From the NCBI RefSeq assembly GCF_000243395.2, contig NZ_CM001484.1, positions 1,227,568-1,291,567 on the forward strand: 64,000 nucleotides of DNA, in the 5' to 3' direction. This DNA comes from Saccharomonospora glauca K62 (GTDB lineage: Bacteria; Actinomycetota; Actinomycetes; Mycobacteriales; Pseudonocardiaceae). The notes under the pieces were generated by a model. It saw nothing but the letters and a program-made list of their open reading frames with translations, did not search any database and had not been told where the DNA came from. Position numbers and translations under genes: made by a program. Shown here piece by piece: positions 1 to 10,992 of this stretch (its first letter is position 1; each line of letters begins with the position of its first letter).

Positions 1-332
1 GCGACGAGCACGTCCCCCGGCCTGCCGTGGGCGCGCACCTGCCGCGCGTACAGCTCGTGCTCCCCGTAGTCGTTGACGATCGCCGTGGCGGCCGAGGTGT
101 CGGCGTGGAGGGCGATGGCGGACAGCGGTCGTCGGTCGTGGCGGAACTTGCCCACGAGCTCGCCGGTGAGGTGTTGTGCCTCGGCCGCGCTGCCGCCGTT
201 GCCGCACGCCAGCAGCCTGCCTCCGTCGGTCAACACCTCCGCGAGTCGCTTCGCCCACGCCTCGATGGTCGGCGCCGCGGCGCGCACCCGGTGCAGCGCG
301 TTCTCCAGTGCGCGGAAATGCTCTTCGATCAC
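1..332 (-). CDS. gmhA: Phosphoheptose isomerase (SIS family), 3' part missing
   Basis: Converts sedoheptulose 7-phosphate to D-glycero-D-manno-heptose 7-phosphate, the first step towards nucleotide-activated heptose. Seen: 110 N-terminal residues with the SIS sugar-phosphate loop CGNGGSAAEAQH at residues 43-54; the rest lies beyond the left edge. The GTG start at 332 follows a GGAGG about eight bases upstream and overlaps the stop of the preceding glycosyltransferase gene (GTGA), so the two are translationally coupled. The nearby GmhB-type phosphatase domain and GT9 transferase favour the heptose role over the DiaA paralogue of the same fold, which is the main alternative. Confidence 0.85.
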   Translation of the reverse strand, partial: MIEEHFRALENALHRVRAAAPTIEAWAKRLAEVLTDGGRLLACGNGGSAAEAQHLTGELVGKFRHDRRPLSAIALHADTSAATAIVNDYGEHELYARQVRAHGRPGDVLV

Positions 333-1423
333 GACACACCTCCGGGGGGTTTTGTGCCGACGCGCGAGGCGGTGGCGGCACCGTCGTTCCCGCGCCCGGT
401 CGTGCGCGCCAGGGCCTCCACGGCCTCGACCACGTCCGCCGGGTCGATCGCCAGGCACGGATGGTTCGGAACGGGACAGCGCCGGGCCCCGGTGCCCTTG
501 CACGGCGCGTCCCGGTCTCCCAGCACCACACTGGGTACGCCGTAGGGGGCCCAGCGGGCGCTGGGAACCACGGGGGCGAACAGGGACACCACGGGGGTGC
601 CCACGGCCGCGGCGAGGTGCGCCGGGCCGGTGTTGGGGGCCACCACCACGCGGGCCGCGGCCAGGACGGCGGCGAGTTCGGCAAGCGACGTCGCACCTCC
701 CAGGTCGACGACCCGGCCCGCGCGCGAGTCCGCGGCGAGGGCGACGCGCGCGGTGAGGTGGCGTTCGGAGGGAGCGCCGGTGAGGATCACGCGATGTCCC
801 GCCTCGGCGAGCGCCGACACCACCGCGGCGGTTCGCTCCCACGTGGGTTGCCGCGCGGGAACGGAGGCCGCCGGATGGACCACCACGAACGGGTCCGGAC
901 CGGTCAGCGCTCGGGTGTCGGGCAGCGGACGACGGACGGCGAGCGTGCCGTCGTCGCCCTCGGGCAGCGTGAACCCGCCCGCGGTGACGAGCGACAGCGC
1001 GCGTTCGGACTCGGGCGGGTCCCCGTCGACTCGGTGTCTGAGATCCAACAGTGATCCGGGGTAGTCGTCGCTGATCGCGCCGATCCACGGCACCCCCGCG
1101 AGTCGCAGCACGAGCGCCAGCGGCAACGGGGACTGGTGGAAGGAGGTGAGGACGAACGCGGCGTCCAGCCGCAGGTCCCGGATCTGCTTCACGAGCGCGT
1201 CGACCGATGCCTCGGTCAGAGCGGGTGGTTCCGGGTCGATCCACGGCGCGCACCACTCCACGATCTCGTCCACGCCGGGGAGCAGCTCCGCACCGGCGCG
1301 CCCGCGTGGTCCGGCGAGCAGGACGACGTGGTCGGCGTGCGCGGCCACGGCCCGGACGGCGGGGCCCGCCAGCAGCACGTCGCCGATGTTGTCGAGGCGC
1401 GCGACGAGGACCCGGCCCGTCAT
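329..1423 (-). CDS. Glycosyltransferase family 9 (heptosyltransferase-like)
   Basis: A 364-residue GT-B transferase likely to move a heptose (or similar sugar) from its ADP-activated form onto a cell-surface glycan at the cytoplasmic membrane face. Seen: N-terminal VLVARLDNIGDVLLAGPA (a GT9 hallmark), VVVHPAASVPARQPTWE near the middle, and the nucleotide-sugar site APNTGPAHLAAAVGTP in the C-terminal half; a Cys-rich tail CKGTGARRCPVPNHPC follows. The ATG at 1423 overlaps the upstream stop (ATGA). Much longer open reading upstream in this frame is an antisense artefact. Known: GT9 enzymes are the LPS heptosyltransferases of Gram-negatives; in actinobacteria they occur in glycan and antibiotic clusters. 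The acceptor is unknown. Confidence 0.85.
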   Translation of the reverse strand: MTGRVLVARLDNIGDVLLAGPAVRAVAAHADHVVLLAGPRGRAGAELLPGVDEIVEWCAPWIDPEPPALTEASVDALVKQIRDLRLDAAFVLTSFHQSPLPLALVLRLAGVPWIGAISDDYPGSLLDLRHRVDGDPPESERALSLVTAGGFTLPEGDDGTLAVRRPLPDTRALTGPDPFVVVHPAASVPARQPTWERTAAVVSALAEAGHRVILTGAPSERHLTARVALAADSRAGRVVDLGGATSLAELAAVLAAARVVVAPNTGPAHLAAAVGTPVVSLFAPVVPSARWAPYGVPSVVLGDRDAPCKGTGARRCPVPNHPCLAIDPADVVEAVEALARTTGRGNDGAATASRVGTKPPGGVS

Positions 1424-2931
1424 GTCAGCCCCAGTGCGATTCTCGCGGCGGTGAGCAGGTCGGGGGCGACGACCGCGTGGCGGCGGGCCAGCTCCACCTC
1501 CTCGGGCAGGGTGCGGGCCGTCGGCACGAGGATCGCCCGCGCCCCCGCCGTCAGCGCGGCCTCCACGTCGGAGCCGATGTCGCCGACGACCACGCAACGG
1601 CGCACGTCCACCCCCAGCTCCTCGGCGGCGCGGGTCACCAGGGTGGGCCGGGGTTTCCGGCACGGGCATCCCTCGTCGGGGGCGTGGGGGCAGTACTGCC
1701 AGGTCTGGAACGGTCCGAGCAGTTCGTCGACGCGGCGGGTGACGGCCCGGAACTGTTCCGGGGTGATGTGTCCTCGCGCCAGACCGGACTGGTTGCTCAC
1801 GACCCCCACGGGAACTCCCGCCGTGCGCAGGAGGTCGAGCGCGTCGGCCGCGCCCGCCATCGGCCGTACCTTCTCGGGGTCGGACAAGTACGGCACGTCC
1901 TCGATCAGGGTGTCGTCCCGGTCGAACAGCACCGCGCGACCGCGTCGGACCCGCCACTCTCCCGCGAGGCGGTGGGCGCAGGCCACGGGAGGGATCACCG
2001 CGCTCGTCACGGCCATCCGGACCACTTCGCCGGGAGTGCGCGGTCCCGGTGCGATTCGGCGAGTGGCGAACTCCGCGGTTAGTCCCGTCCAGAGTCCGGC
2101 GGCCAACGCCACCTTCGGGGATCTGACGGCGGCCAGTGCGAGTGCCGCCAGTCCCGCCACGGTCGTCAGCGCGTGCCTGCCGAGCCGACCGGGGCCCTCA
2201 CCGGCCTCGTCCCGCCAGCGGGCGCCGTGTTTGGCGCGCATCAACGCGTTGTCGGCGTTGCCGCGTTGTCGGCGCACGCTCGCGAAGAACCCGCCGCGCT
2301 TCGGGGGATGGGTCGTCACACGCTCGCCCTCGACGATGCGCCAGCCCGCGCGCCGTACCCGCAGGGCGAGGTCGGCGTCCTCCCGGTAGGCGCGAGGGAA
2401 GCGTTCGTCGAACCCGCCGACCTCGATCAGGGCCTGTCGCCGGTAGGCCATGTCGGCGGTGATCCAGCGAGCTCGCGTCAACGCGAGCGTGTCGCGTTCG
2501 TCGTCGGTGGGCTCGCGGGTGCCCGGGAGCGGGACGTCGATCCGGGCGACGGAGGCGGCCACGTCGTCGGCGAGCCCGGTGAGGTCGTCGACCAGGCGGG
2601 CGGGCCAGTCCCGTGACGGCAACACGTCGTCGTCGAGGAACGCGACCCACTCGGTCCTCGCGGCCCGCCATCCCACGTTGCGGGCGGCCGCCGGGCCGCG
2701 ACCGCCCGAGGCGAGTACCCGCACGGGCGGACCGAGTTCCGGCGGTGTCAGGGGGGAGTGGGCCCGGTCGGAGGGGCGATCGTCGACCAGGAGCACCTCG
2801 TCGGGCGCGGGACCCTCACCGTGCGCGAGTCCCCGTAACAGTGGGACGAGAGTGTCACGTCCCGTCGTCGGGATCACGACGGTGTAGGCCGGGGGACGGG
2901 GTGCGCGTTCCGAGTCACGCCGTCGGGTCAC
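1420..2931 (-). CDS. Fusion: GT2 glycosyltransferase + GmhB-type heptose bisphosphate phosphatase
   Basis: A 503-residue bifunctional protein. The N-terminal part (about 10-270) is a GT2 transferase: VVIPTTGRDTLVPLL, LLVDDRPSD and the metal-binding FLDDDVLPS. A hydrophobic stretch (about 270-330) is followed by a HAD phosphatase (about 333-503) with the nucleophile pair in FDRDDTLIED (D337/D339), the SNQSGLARG loop, the zinc-type loop CPHAPDEGCPC and GDIGSDVEAA. Known: free GmhB removes the C7 phosphate of heptose 1,7-bisphosphate. Inference: heptose activation and glycosyl transfer are physically coupled here. The GTG at 2931 overlaps the carbamoyltransferase stop (GTGA) and the gene ends in an ATGA overlap with the GT9 gene. 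Confidence 0.88.
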   Translation of the reverse strand: MTRRRDSERAPRPPAYTVVIPTTGRDTLVPLLRGLAHGEGPAPDEVLLVDDRPSDRAHSPLTPPELGPPVRVLASGGRGPAAARNVGWRAARTEWVAFLDDDVLPSRDWPARLVDDLTGLADDVAASVARIDVPLPGTREPTDDERDTLALTRARWITADMAYRRQALIEVGGFDERFPRAYREDADLALRVRRAGWRIVEGERVTTHPPKRGGFFASVRRQRGNADNALMRAKHGARWRDEAGEGPGRLGRHALTTVAGLAALALAAVRSPKVALAAGLWTGLTAEFATRRIAPGPRTPGEVVRMAVTSAVIPPVACAHRLAGEWRVRRGRAVLFDRDDTLIEDVPYLSDPEKVRPMAGAADALDLLRTAGVPVGVVSNQSGLARGHITPEQFRAVTRRVDELLGPFQTWQYCPHAPDEGCPCRKPRPTLVTRAAEELGVDVRRCVVVGDIGSDVEAALTAGARAILVPTARTLPEEVELARRHAVVAPDLLTAARIALGLT

Positions 2932-4568
2932 GCTGTCCCTCCCTTGCGCCACACGGCGAACGGTCCGATGGCGAGCAGGTCCACCGGCGCGGAGCCGAAG
3001 CACTCCAGCGCGTCCCGGGGGTCGTCGACCATGGGTCGTCCCGCCGTGTTGAGGCTCGTGTTCACCACCGTGGGCAGTCCGGTCCGGCGTTCGAACGCGG
3101 ACAACATGCGGGCCAGCAACGGTTCTTCGGCGGAGTCCACGGTCTGTATCCGCGCCGTACCGTCCACATGCGTCACCGCGGGGACGCGATCGCGCCAGCG
3201 CGGGGCGACGTCGTGGACGAAGAGCATGTACGGACTCGGGATCGGCCCTCGGGAGAACAACTCGGAGGCACGCTCGGCGAGTACCATCGGCGCCACGGGC
3301 CGGAACTGCTCGCGGCCCTTCACGTCGTTCAGCCGTTCCAGGTTCTCGCGCCTGCCGGGATGGGCGAGCAGCGACCGGTGTCCGAGCGCGCGGGGCCCGA
3401 ACTCGGCGCGGCCCTGGAACCAGGCCACGATCGCGTCGTCGGCGAGGGCGGCCGCCACGGTCTCGGCGATGTCGTCGCACCGTTCGTAGGGCACTCCGGC
3501 CCGACGCAGCCACCGCTCCAGTTCGTCGTCGGTCCAGCTCCTGCCCAGGTCGGCCCCGGTCATGGGAGCGACGGGTTCGCCGAAGTCTGTGGAGAGCTGC
3601 AACGCGGCGCCCAGGGCCGTGCCCGCGTCCCCCGCCGCCGGTTGCACCCAGATCCGGTCGAACGGGCCTTCGTCGTACAGGCGGGTGTTGGCTACGCAGT
3701 TGAGTGCCGTGCCCCCGGCCATGGCCAGGTCGGTGTGACCGGTGCGCTCGTGCAGCCAGCGCGCGAGGTCGAGCAGCACCTCCTCGGTCACCCGCTGCAC
3801 GCTGGCGGCCAGATCGGCGTGCTCGGCGAGGAACTCCCCGTCGGGGCGTCGGGGCGGTGCGAAGCGCGCCCAGTCCACCGGCGCGGTGCGGAACCCGCCG
3901 TCCCCGGTGGCGAAGATCGATTCGCGGAGCTCGGAGGCGAACCTCGGGGTTCCGTAGGAGGCGAGCGCCATGACCTTGTACTCGTCGCTGGAGCGGCGAA
4001 AACCCAGGTGCGCCGTCGCGCTTTCGTAGGTGAGGCCGAGGGAGTGCGGAAGAGTCTGGTGGGCCAGTTCCAGGAACTTGCCGTCGCGGTACTCGCCCAG
4101 CACCGACGACTCGGCTTCGCCGCGACCGTCCGAGGTGAGGACGGCGCAGTCACCGAACGGCGCGGCGAGGGCCGCGGACGCGGCGTGGGCCACGTGGTGC
4201 CGAACGAAACGGACGATGCTCGGGTCCAGCCCCGGCAGCGCCGTCTTCAGGAACTGCGGTGCTCGCCGAGCGTAGAGCGTGCGCAGTTTCTCCCAGCCCC
4301 CGGCGTCCACGCCGTCGAGCGTTTCGTCGACCAGCCCCGGATCGTAGGAGTACGCCACGGCGTCGAGTTCGGACGCCTCGATGCCCGCTCGTTCCAGACA
4401 CCACGCCGCCGACTTCTCCGGTAACTCCCAGGCGGAGAACGGGACGGCGGCCTTGCCGTGCTTGCGGCGGGTGAACCGTTCCTCCTCGGCGGCGGCGACG
4501 ATCCGGCCGTCCACAACGATCGCGGCCGCGGGGTCGTGGAAGACGGCGTTGATTCCGAGTATCCGCAC
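2928..4568 (-). CDS. Carbamoyltransferase (NodU/CmcH family)
   Basis: A 546-residue O-carbamoyltransferase that would use carbamoyl phosphate and ATP to carbamoylate a sugar hydroxyl. Seen: start MRILGINAVFHDPAAAI, metal-binding HHVAHAASAA at about residue 150, the phosphate-binding DGRGE, and the YrdC/Kae1-like signature FQGRAEFGPRALGHRS near residue 390. Length is typical of the family (about 550-600). It is the first gene of a leftward operon running through the GT2-GmhB fusion, GT9 and gmhA. Known: members decorate Nod factors, cephamycin and heptose- or mannose-containing metabolites. The substrate here is probably a sugar of the cluster's glycan; this is inferred from context. Confidence 0.9.
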   Translation of the reverse strand: MRILGINAVFHDPAAAIVVDGRIVAAAEEERFTRRKHGKAAVPFSAWELPEKSAAWCLERAGIEASELDAVAYSYDPGLVDETLDGVDAGGWEKLRTLYARRAPQFLKTALPGLDPSIVRFVRHHVAHAASAALAAPFGDCAVLTSDGRGEAESSVLGEYRDGKFLELAHQTLPHSLGLTYESATAHLGFRRSSDEYKVMALASYGTPRFASELRESIFATGDGGFRTAPVDWARFAPPRRPDGEFLAEHADLAASVQRVTEEVLLDLARWLHERTGHTDLAMAGGTALNCVANTRLYDEGPFDRIWVQPAAGDAGTALGAALQLSTDFGEPVAPMTGADLGRSWTDDELERWLRRAGVPYERCDDIAETVAAALADDAIVAWFQGRAEFGPRALGHRSLLAHPGRRENLERLNDVKGREQFRPVAPMVLAERASELFSRGPIPSPYMLFVHDVAPRWRDRVPAVTHVDGTARIQTVDSAEEPLLARMLSAFERRTGLPTVVNTSLNTAGRPMVDDPRDALECFGSAPVDLLAIGPFAVWRKGGTA

Positions 4569-4698
4569 TCGTGCCCACCTCCCGAATCGACGGGAGTCGC
4601 TCTCGCGACCCGCACTATGCCGCTACCCACCGGAGTGGTGGACAAACGAGATCACGGTGAATTCCCAGGACGTCGCTACGGAACGTGAGTGAAAGTGG

Positions 4699-5691
4699 TC
4701 ACCGCGAGTCGTTCGCGAGTGGGGCCGCCGACACCGCCGGGACGGTGTGTCGGGCGAACCAGGCGATGGTCCGGCGCAGACCTTCCCGAAGGTCGATCTC
4801 CGGTTCCCAACCGAGGGCGGTGCGGGCGAGGGTGATGTCCGGACAGCGACGACGGGGGTCGTCGACGGCGCCGGGTATGAACGTGATCGGGGAGTCGGTG
4901 CCCGTGAGGGCCCGGATCTCCTCGGCGAGGTGACGTACCGACAACTCGTGAGGGTTACCGATGTTCACGGGACCGGTGAGATCGCTGCGCCACAGGGCGA
5001 GCAGTCCCGACACCGTGTCGTCGACGTAGCACAGCGAACGGGTCTGGGTCCCCGTTCCGGCCACGGTGAGCGCGGCGCCGGAGAGCGCCTGGGTGACGAA
5101 GTTCGGTACCAGTCGCCCGTCACCGCTTCGCATGCGCGGACCGTAGGTGTTGAAAATCCGGGCGACGGCGACGTCGGTGCCTCGCTCCCGGTGGTAGGCC
5201 AGGGTGAGGGCCTCGGCGTAGCGCTTGGCCTCGTCGTACACGCTGCGTGGTCCCACGGGGTTGACGTTTCCCCAGTAGCTTTCGCTCTGGGGATGCTCCG
5301 CCGGGTCGCCGTAAACCTCGCTTGTGGACGCCAGCAGGAATCGCGCTCCGTGTCGGCTGGCGAGTTCGAGCGCGTTCTCGGTGCCGATCGCGCCCACCCG
5401 AAGCGTCTCGACGGGCAGACGCCGATAGTCCTTGGGGGAAGCGGGGGAGGCCAGGTGCAGCACGGAGCCGCCGGGCAGTTCGGGCCACTCGGACAGCGGG
5501 CGGGTCACGTCGAGTTCGACGAACCGGAACCCCCGGTCGTGCCGCAACTGCGAGACGTTGTCGGCACTGCCCGTAATCAGACTATCCACACAGGTCACTC
5601 GATACCCGTAGCGCAGAAGTCGTTCGCACACATGGGAACCGAGGAACCCCGCACCCCCGATGACGACCACGTGTTCACCCTCGGAAACCAT
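4699..5691 (-). CDS. NAD-dependent sugar epimerase/decarboxylase (extended SDR, UXS-like)
   Basis: A 330-residue extended short-chain dehydrogenase acting on a nucleotide sugar; closest in pattern to UDP-glucuronate decarboxylase, which makes UDP-xylose. Seen: Rossmann motif GGAGFLGS at 12-19, TSEVYGDP at 123-130, the catalytic YDEAK at 152-156, and the family-typical RIFNTYGPRM. The ATG at 5691 fits the usual N terminus; longer upstream reading frame is GC-rich noise. It has its own promoter region, shared divergently with the pyruvyltransferase gene 62 bases away. A 4-epimerase or dTDP-glucose 4,6-dehydratase role is possible but the SPASPKDY and NPVGPRSVYDE segments favour the decarboxylase clade. 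Confidence 0.82.
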   Translation of the reverse strand: MVSEGEHVVVIGGAGFLGSHVCERLLRYGYRVTCVDSLITGSADNVSQLRHDRGFRFVELDVTRPLSEWPELPGGSVLHLASPASPKDYRRLPVETLRVGAIGTENALELASRHGARFLLASTSEVYGDPAEHPQSESYWGNVNPVGPRSVYDEAKRYAEALTLAYHRERGTDVAVARIFNTYGPRMRSGDGRLVPNFVTQALSGAALTVAGTGTQTRSLCYVDDTVSGLLALWRSDLTGPVNIGNPHELSVRHLAEEIRALTGTDSPITFIPGAVDDPRRRCPDITLARTALGWEPEIDLREGLRRTIAWFARHTVPAVSAAPLANDSR

Positions 5692-5753
5692 GCCGGTTCG
5701 GTTACCCTTCCGGTTCGGTGTGAAACGCTCCGCCAGCGGGTACAAGGCCCGGC

Positions 5754-6623
5754 ATGCGCGTGCTGGTGACCGGATGGCCGAGTTTCCTCCGTGGGGAGGC
5801 GACCGCGGGGGACGTGCTGAGCATGCGACGCGTCGCCGACGCCCTCGACGGCGCCGGCATCGACGTGGACACGGTCTGGAGCCCCGTCCTACGCCCGGAG
5901 GCACTGCATCTCGACGACGCGGAGCCACAGCGCTACACCCATCTCGTGTTCGCGTGCGGGCCCGTCCACGGCGAACAGGTGGAGTGGCTTCACCGCCGGT
6001 ACTCGGGGTGCCGCCGGATCGCGGTGGGGGTGTCGGTGATCGATCCGCGAAGCCCCGCGGCGGCGGGGTTCCACCGTATTCTCGCCCGCGACGGACTCGA
6101 CGGAGTACAGCCGGATCTCGCCTACGCCGCACACATCGACACGGTGCCGGTGGTCGGCATCATGCTGGCGCCCGGACAGTACGAGTACGGAGGGCGCCGC
6201 AGACACGAGCAGGTGCACAAGACCCTGCTGAACTGGGTCGCCGGTCTCGACTGCGCGCGGGTGCACCTCGACACGCGGCTCGACGGCGCGGACTGGCGAC
6301 ACTGCGCGACGCCGGACCAGTTCCTGTCCCTGGTGGCGCGGATGGACGTCGTGGTGACCACGCGCATGCACGGGCTCGTCCTCGCGTTGCGCTCCGGCGT
6401 TCCCGCCGTGGCCGTGGACCCGGTGGCGGGTGGCGGGAAGGTGACCGCTCAGGGACACGCGCTGGGCTGGCCCGCCGTGATCGGCGCCGAGGAGCTGGAC
6501 ACCGACACGTTGGACCGGTGGTGGCGTTGGTGCCTGTCGGCCGGCGGTGGGGAGCGGGTGCGGACCCCGCCCGGATGCCGGGGCACGCTCATCACGGAGC
6601 TGGTGGACGAGGTACTCCGATGA
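5754..6623 (+). CDS. Polysaccharide pyruvyl transferase family protein
   Basis: A 289-residue protein of the pyruvyltransferase family, which adds ketal-linked pyruvate from phosphoenolpyruvate to glycan sugars and so gives the polymer a negative charge. Seen: N-terminal RVLVTGWPSFLRGEATAGD, a C-terminal GT-B-like half with DVVVTTRMHGLVLALRSG and VPAVAVDPVAGGGKV, typical of the family. Divergently placed from the epimerase gene, it leads a rightward operon and overlaps the following GT2 gene by an ATGA junction. The acceptor sugar cannot be told from sequence. Confidence 0.82.
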   Translation: MRVLVTGWPSFLRGEATAGDVLSMRRVADALDGAGIDVDTVWSPVLRPEALHLDDAEPQRYTHLVFACGPVHGEQVEWLHRRYSGCRRIAVGVSVIDPRSPAAAGFHRILARDGLDGVQPDLAYAAHIDTVPVVGIMLAPGQYEYGGRRRHEQVHKTLLNWVAGLDCARVHLDTRLDGADWRHCATPDQFLSLVARMDVVVTTRMHGLVLALRSGVPAVAVDPVAGGGKVTAQGHALGWPAVIGAEELDTDTLDRWWRWCLSAGGGERVRTPPGCRGTLITELVDEVLR

Positions 6624-7450
6624 GGACGACGGTGGTGATCGCCACCAGGGACCGGGTGGAGGAACTCGCCCGCACGCTGACGCGGTTGCGGGAGCTGAGA
6701 CCCACCCCGCCGATCATCGTGGTGGACAACGGGTCGGTCGACGGCACCGCCGCCGTGGTTCGCGACGAGTTTCCGGGGGTGCGGCTCATCCGGCTCCCGG
6801 AGAACGTGGGCATAGCGGCACGCAACCTGGGGGTGGAGGCCGCCGACACCCCGTACGTGGCGTTCTGCGACGACGACTCGTGGTGGGCACAGGGGGCGTT
6901 GCCCCTGGCCGAGGTGTTGTTCGACGCCTATCCCAGGCTCGGTCTCGTGGCGGCCACGACCCTGGTGGGACCGGAGTGCCGTCGTGACCCGGTGTGCGAG
7001 GCGATGGCCGCCAGCCCGTTGGGTACCGCGCCGGACCTGCCCGGACCCCGAGTGCTGGGTTTCCTCGCGTGTTCCGCGGTGGTGAGGCGCGGCGCGTTCC
7101 TCGACGCGGGTGGGTTCAACCCGCTGCTGCACTTCGGGGCCGAGGAGAAACTGCTCGCCTACGACCTCGCCGCGCGGGGCTGGGAGCTGTGTTACGTCGA
7201 CCGGTTGTGCGCGCACCACCATCCGTCGGCGCGTCGGCCGCCCGCGGCCTGGCGACGGCGGATCGAGCGGCGCAACAACGTGCTCATCACGTGGATGCGC
7301 CGTCCGTGGGGCGACTGCGCGCGCACGATCGGCACGCTCCTGCGCGATCCCGTGGCGGCGGCGGGAGCGCTTCGCAGGATGCCGAAGGCGTTGGCGGCTC
7401 GCCGCCCTCTTCCCGACCACGTCGAACAGCGGATCCGGGAGCTCGCATGA
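6620..7450 (+). CDS. Glycosyltransferase family 2, copy A
   Basis: A 276-residue inverting GT-A transferase. Seen: TVVIATRDRVEELARTL at the N terminus, IIVVDNGSVDGT, the DXD-type FCDDDSWW at about residue 90, an acceptor region with AGGFNPLLHFGAEEKLL, and a basic C-terminal region (ERRNNVLITWMRRPW) that may contact membrane lipid. It starts inside the pyruvyltransferase stop (ATGA) and ends inside the next gene's start, so all three are coupled. It is clearly paralogous to the following GT2: both share TPYVAFCDDD, GGF, EE.LLA.DLAA.GW and RNN/RNT blocks. Confidence 0.88.
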   Translation: MRTTVVIATRDRVEELARTLTRLRELRPTPPIIVVDNGSVDGTAAVVRDEFPGVRLIRLPENVGIAARNLGVEAADTPYVAFCDDDSWWAQGALPLAEVLFDAYPRLGLVAATTLVGPECRRDPVCEAMAASPLGTAPDLPGPRVLGFLACSAVVRRGAFLDAGGFNPLLHFGAEEKLLAYDLAARGWELCYVDRLCAHHHPSARRPPAAWRRRIERRNNVLITWMRRPWGDCARTIGTLLRDPVAAAGALRRMPKALAARRPLPDHVEQRIRELA

Positions 7451-8337
7451 ACCGTGTCAGCGTCGTGATGATCACCCACAATCGTCGGGACGAGGCACTG
7501 CGGACCCTGGAGGCGATGACGTCGTTGCCCGACGCCGCGCCGATCGTGGTCGCCGACAACGCCTCCACCGACGGCACCGCCGACGCGATCGCCACCGTGT
7601 TCCCCCACGCCTGCCTGTTGAGGTGCGACCGCAACCTGGGGGCGGTGGCCCGGAACCTCGCCGTGCGCCGGGTCGTCACGCCGTACGTGGCGTTCTGCGA
7701 CGACGACACCCGATGGCAGCCGGGGTCCCTCACACGGGCCGCCGACGTGCTCGACACCTTTCCCGGCCTGGCGGCGGTGACGGGCCGTTGCCTCGTGGAA
7801 CCGGACCTGGTGGAGGACCCGATCACCCCGGAACTGCGGCACTCGCCGGTGCGTGGTCCCGACTGGCTGCCCGGCCCCGCCCTGCTCGGGGTGATGGCGG
7901 GGCTGACGACCTTCCGGGTGGAGGCGTTCCGGCAGGTTGGTGGATTTTCGCCGCGGATGTGGCTCGGCGGGGAGGAGGAGCTGCTCGCCATCGACCTCGC
8001 CGCGCACGGGTGGTGGATGTGCTGGGACCCCGACATCGTGATCCACCACGCGCCGTCGCGGCTGCGGGACTCCCGGCGGCGGCGTCAGCTCGGCATCCGC
8101 AACACGCTGTGGACGCTGTGGTTGCGCAGGCCCGTCCGGTCGGCCGTCCGGCGCACCGTCGACGTGCTGCGGTCGGCGCCCAAGGACACCGCCACCCTCG
8201 GCGCCGTGGTCGAGGCGGTACGAGGCTTGCCGTGGGTGCTGTCCGAGCGTCGGGTGGTACCGCCGTCGGTGGAGGAGGGGCTGCGGTCGCTGGAGCACTC
8301 CCAGCGTCACTCCGCCGCCAGGCGCTACGTCGGATGA
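7447..8337 (+). CDS. Glycosyltransferase family 2, copy B
   Basis: A 296-residue GT2 transferase, second of a tandem pair. Seen: SVVMITHNRRDEALRTL, IVVADNASTDGT, the metal site FCDDDTRW, VGGFSPRMWLGGEEELLAIDL and the basic RRRRQLGIRNTLWTLWLRR near the C terminus. It is translationally coupled to copy A by an ATGA overlap. The two copies probably add successive sugars of the same or a related kind; donor and acceptor are unknown. A 72-base gap separates it from the Clp ATPase gene. Confidence 0.88.
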   Translation: MNRVSVVMITHNRRDEALRTLEAMTSLPDAAPIVVADNASTDGTADAIATVFPHACLLRCDRNLGAVARNLAVRRVVTPYVAFCDDDTRWQPGSLTRAADVLDTFPGLAAVTGRCLVEPDLVEDPITPELRHSPVRGPDWLPGPALLGVMAGLTTFRVEAFRQVGGFSPRMWLGGEEELLAIDLAAHGWWMCWDPDIVIHHAPSRLRDSRRRRQLGIRNTLWTLWLRRPVRSAVRRTVDVLRSAPKDTATLGAVVEAVRGLPWVLSERRVVPPSVEEGLRSLEHSQRHSAARRYVG

Positions 8338-8409
8338 CGGGTTGACGAACCGCTCCACCGGGTAGGCCGGGGAGCGAGAACGAACCGCCGCCGCAAAGGG
8401 AGAGTGTCG

Positions 8410-10944
<2,535 letters not shown>

Positions 10945-10992
10945 AGCCGGGCTCGTCACCCGGCGGACGCGCCCGCGAGGGCGGCGCGATCG

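Noticed and set aside
8404-8409. GTG at 8404 as start of the Clp ATPase
   Set aside because: It almost touches the AAAGGGAG ribosome-binding site; the ATG at 8410 has proper spacing.
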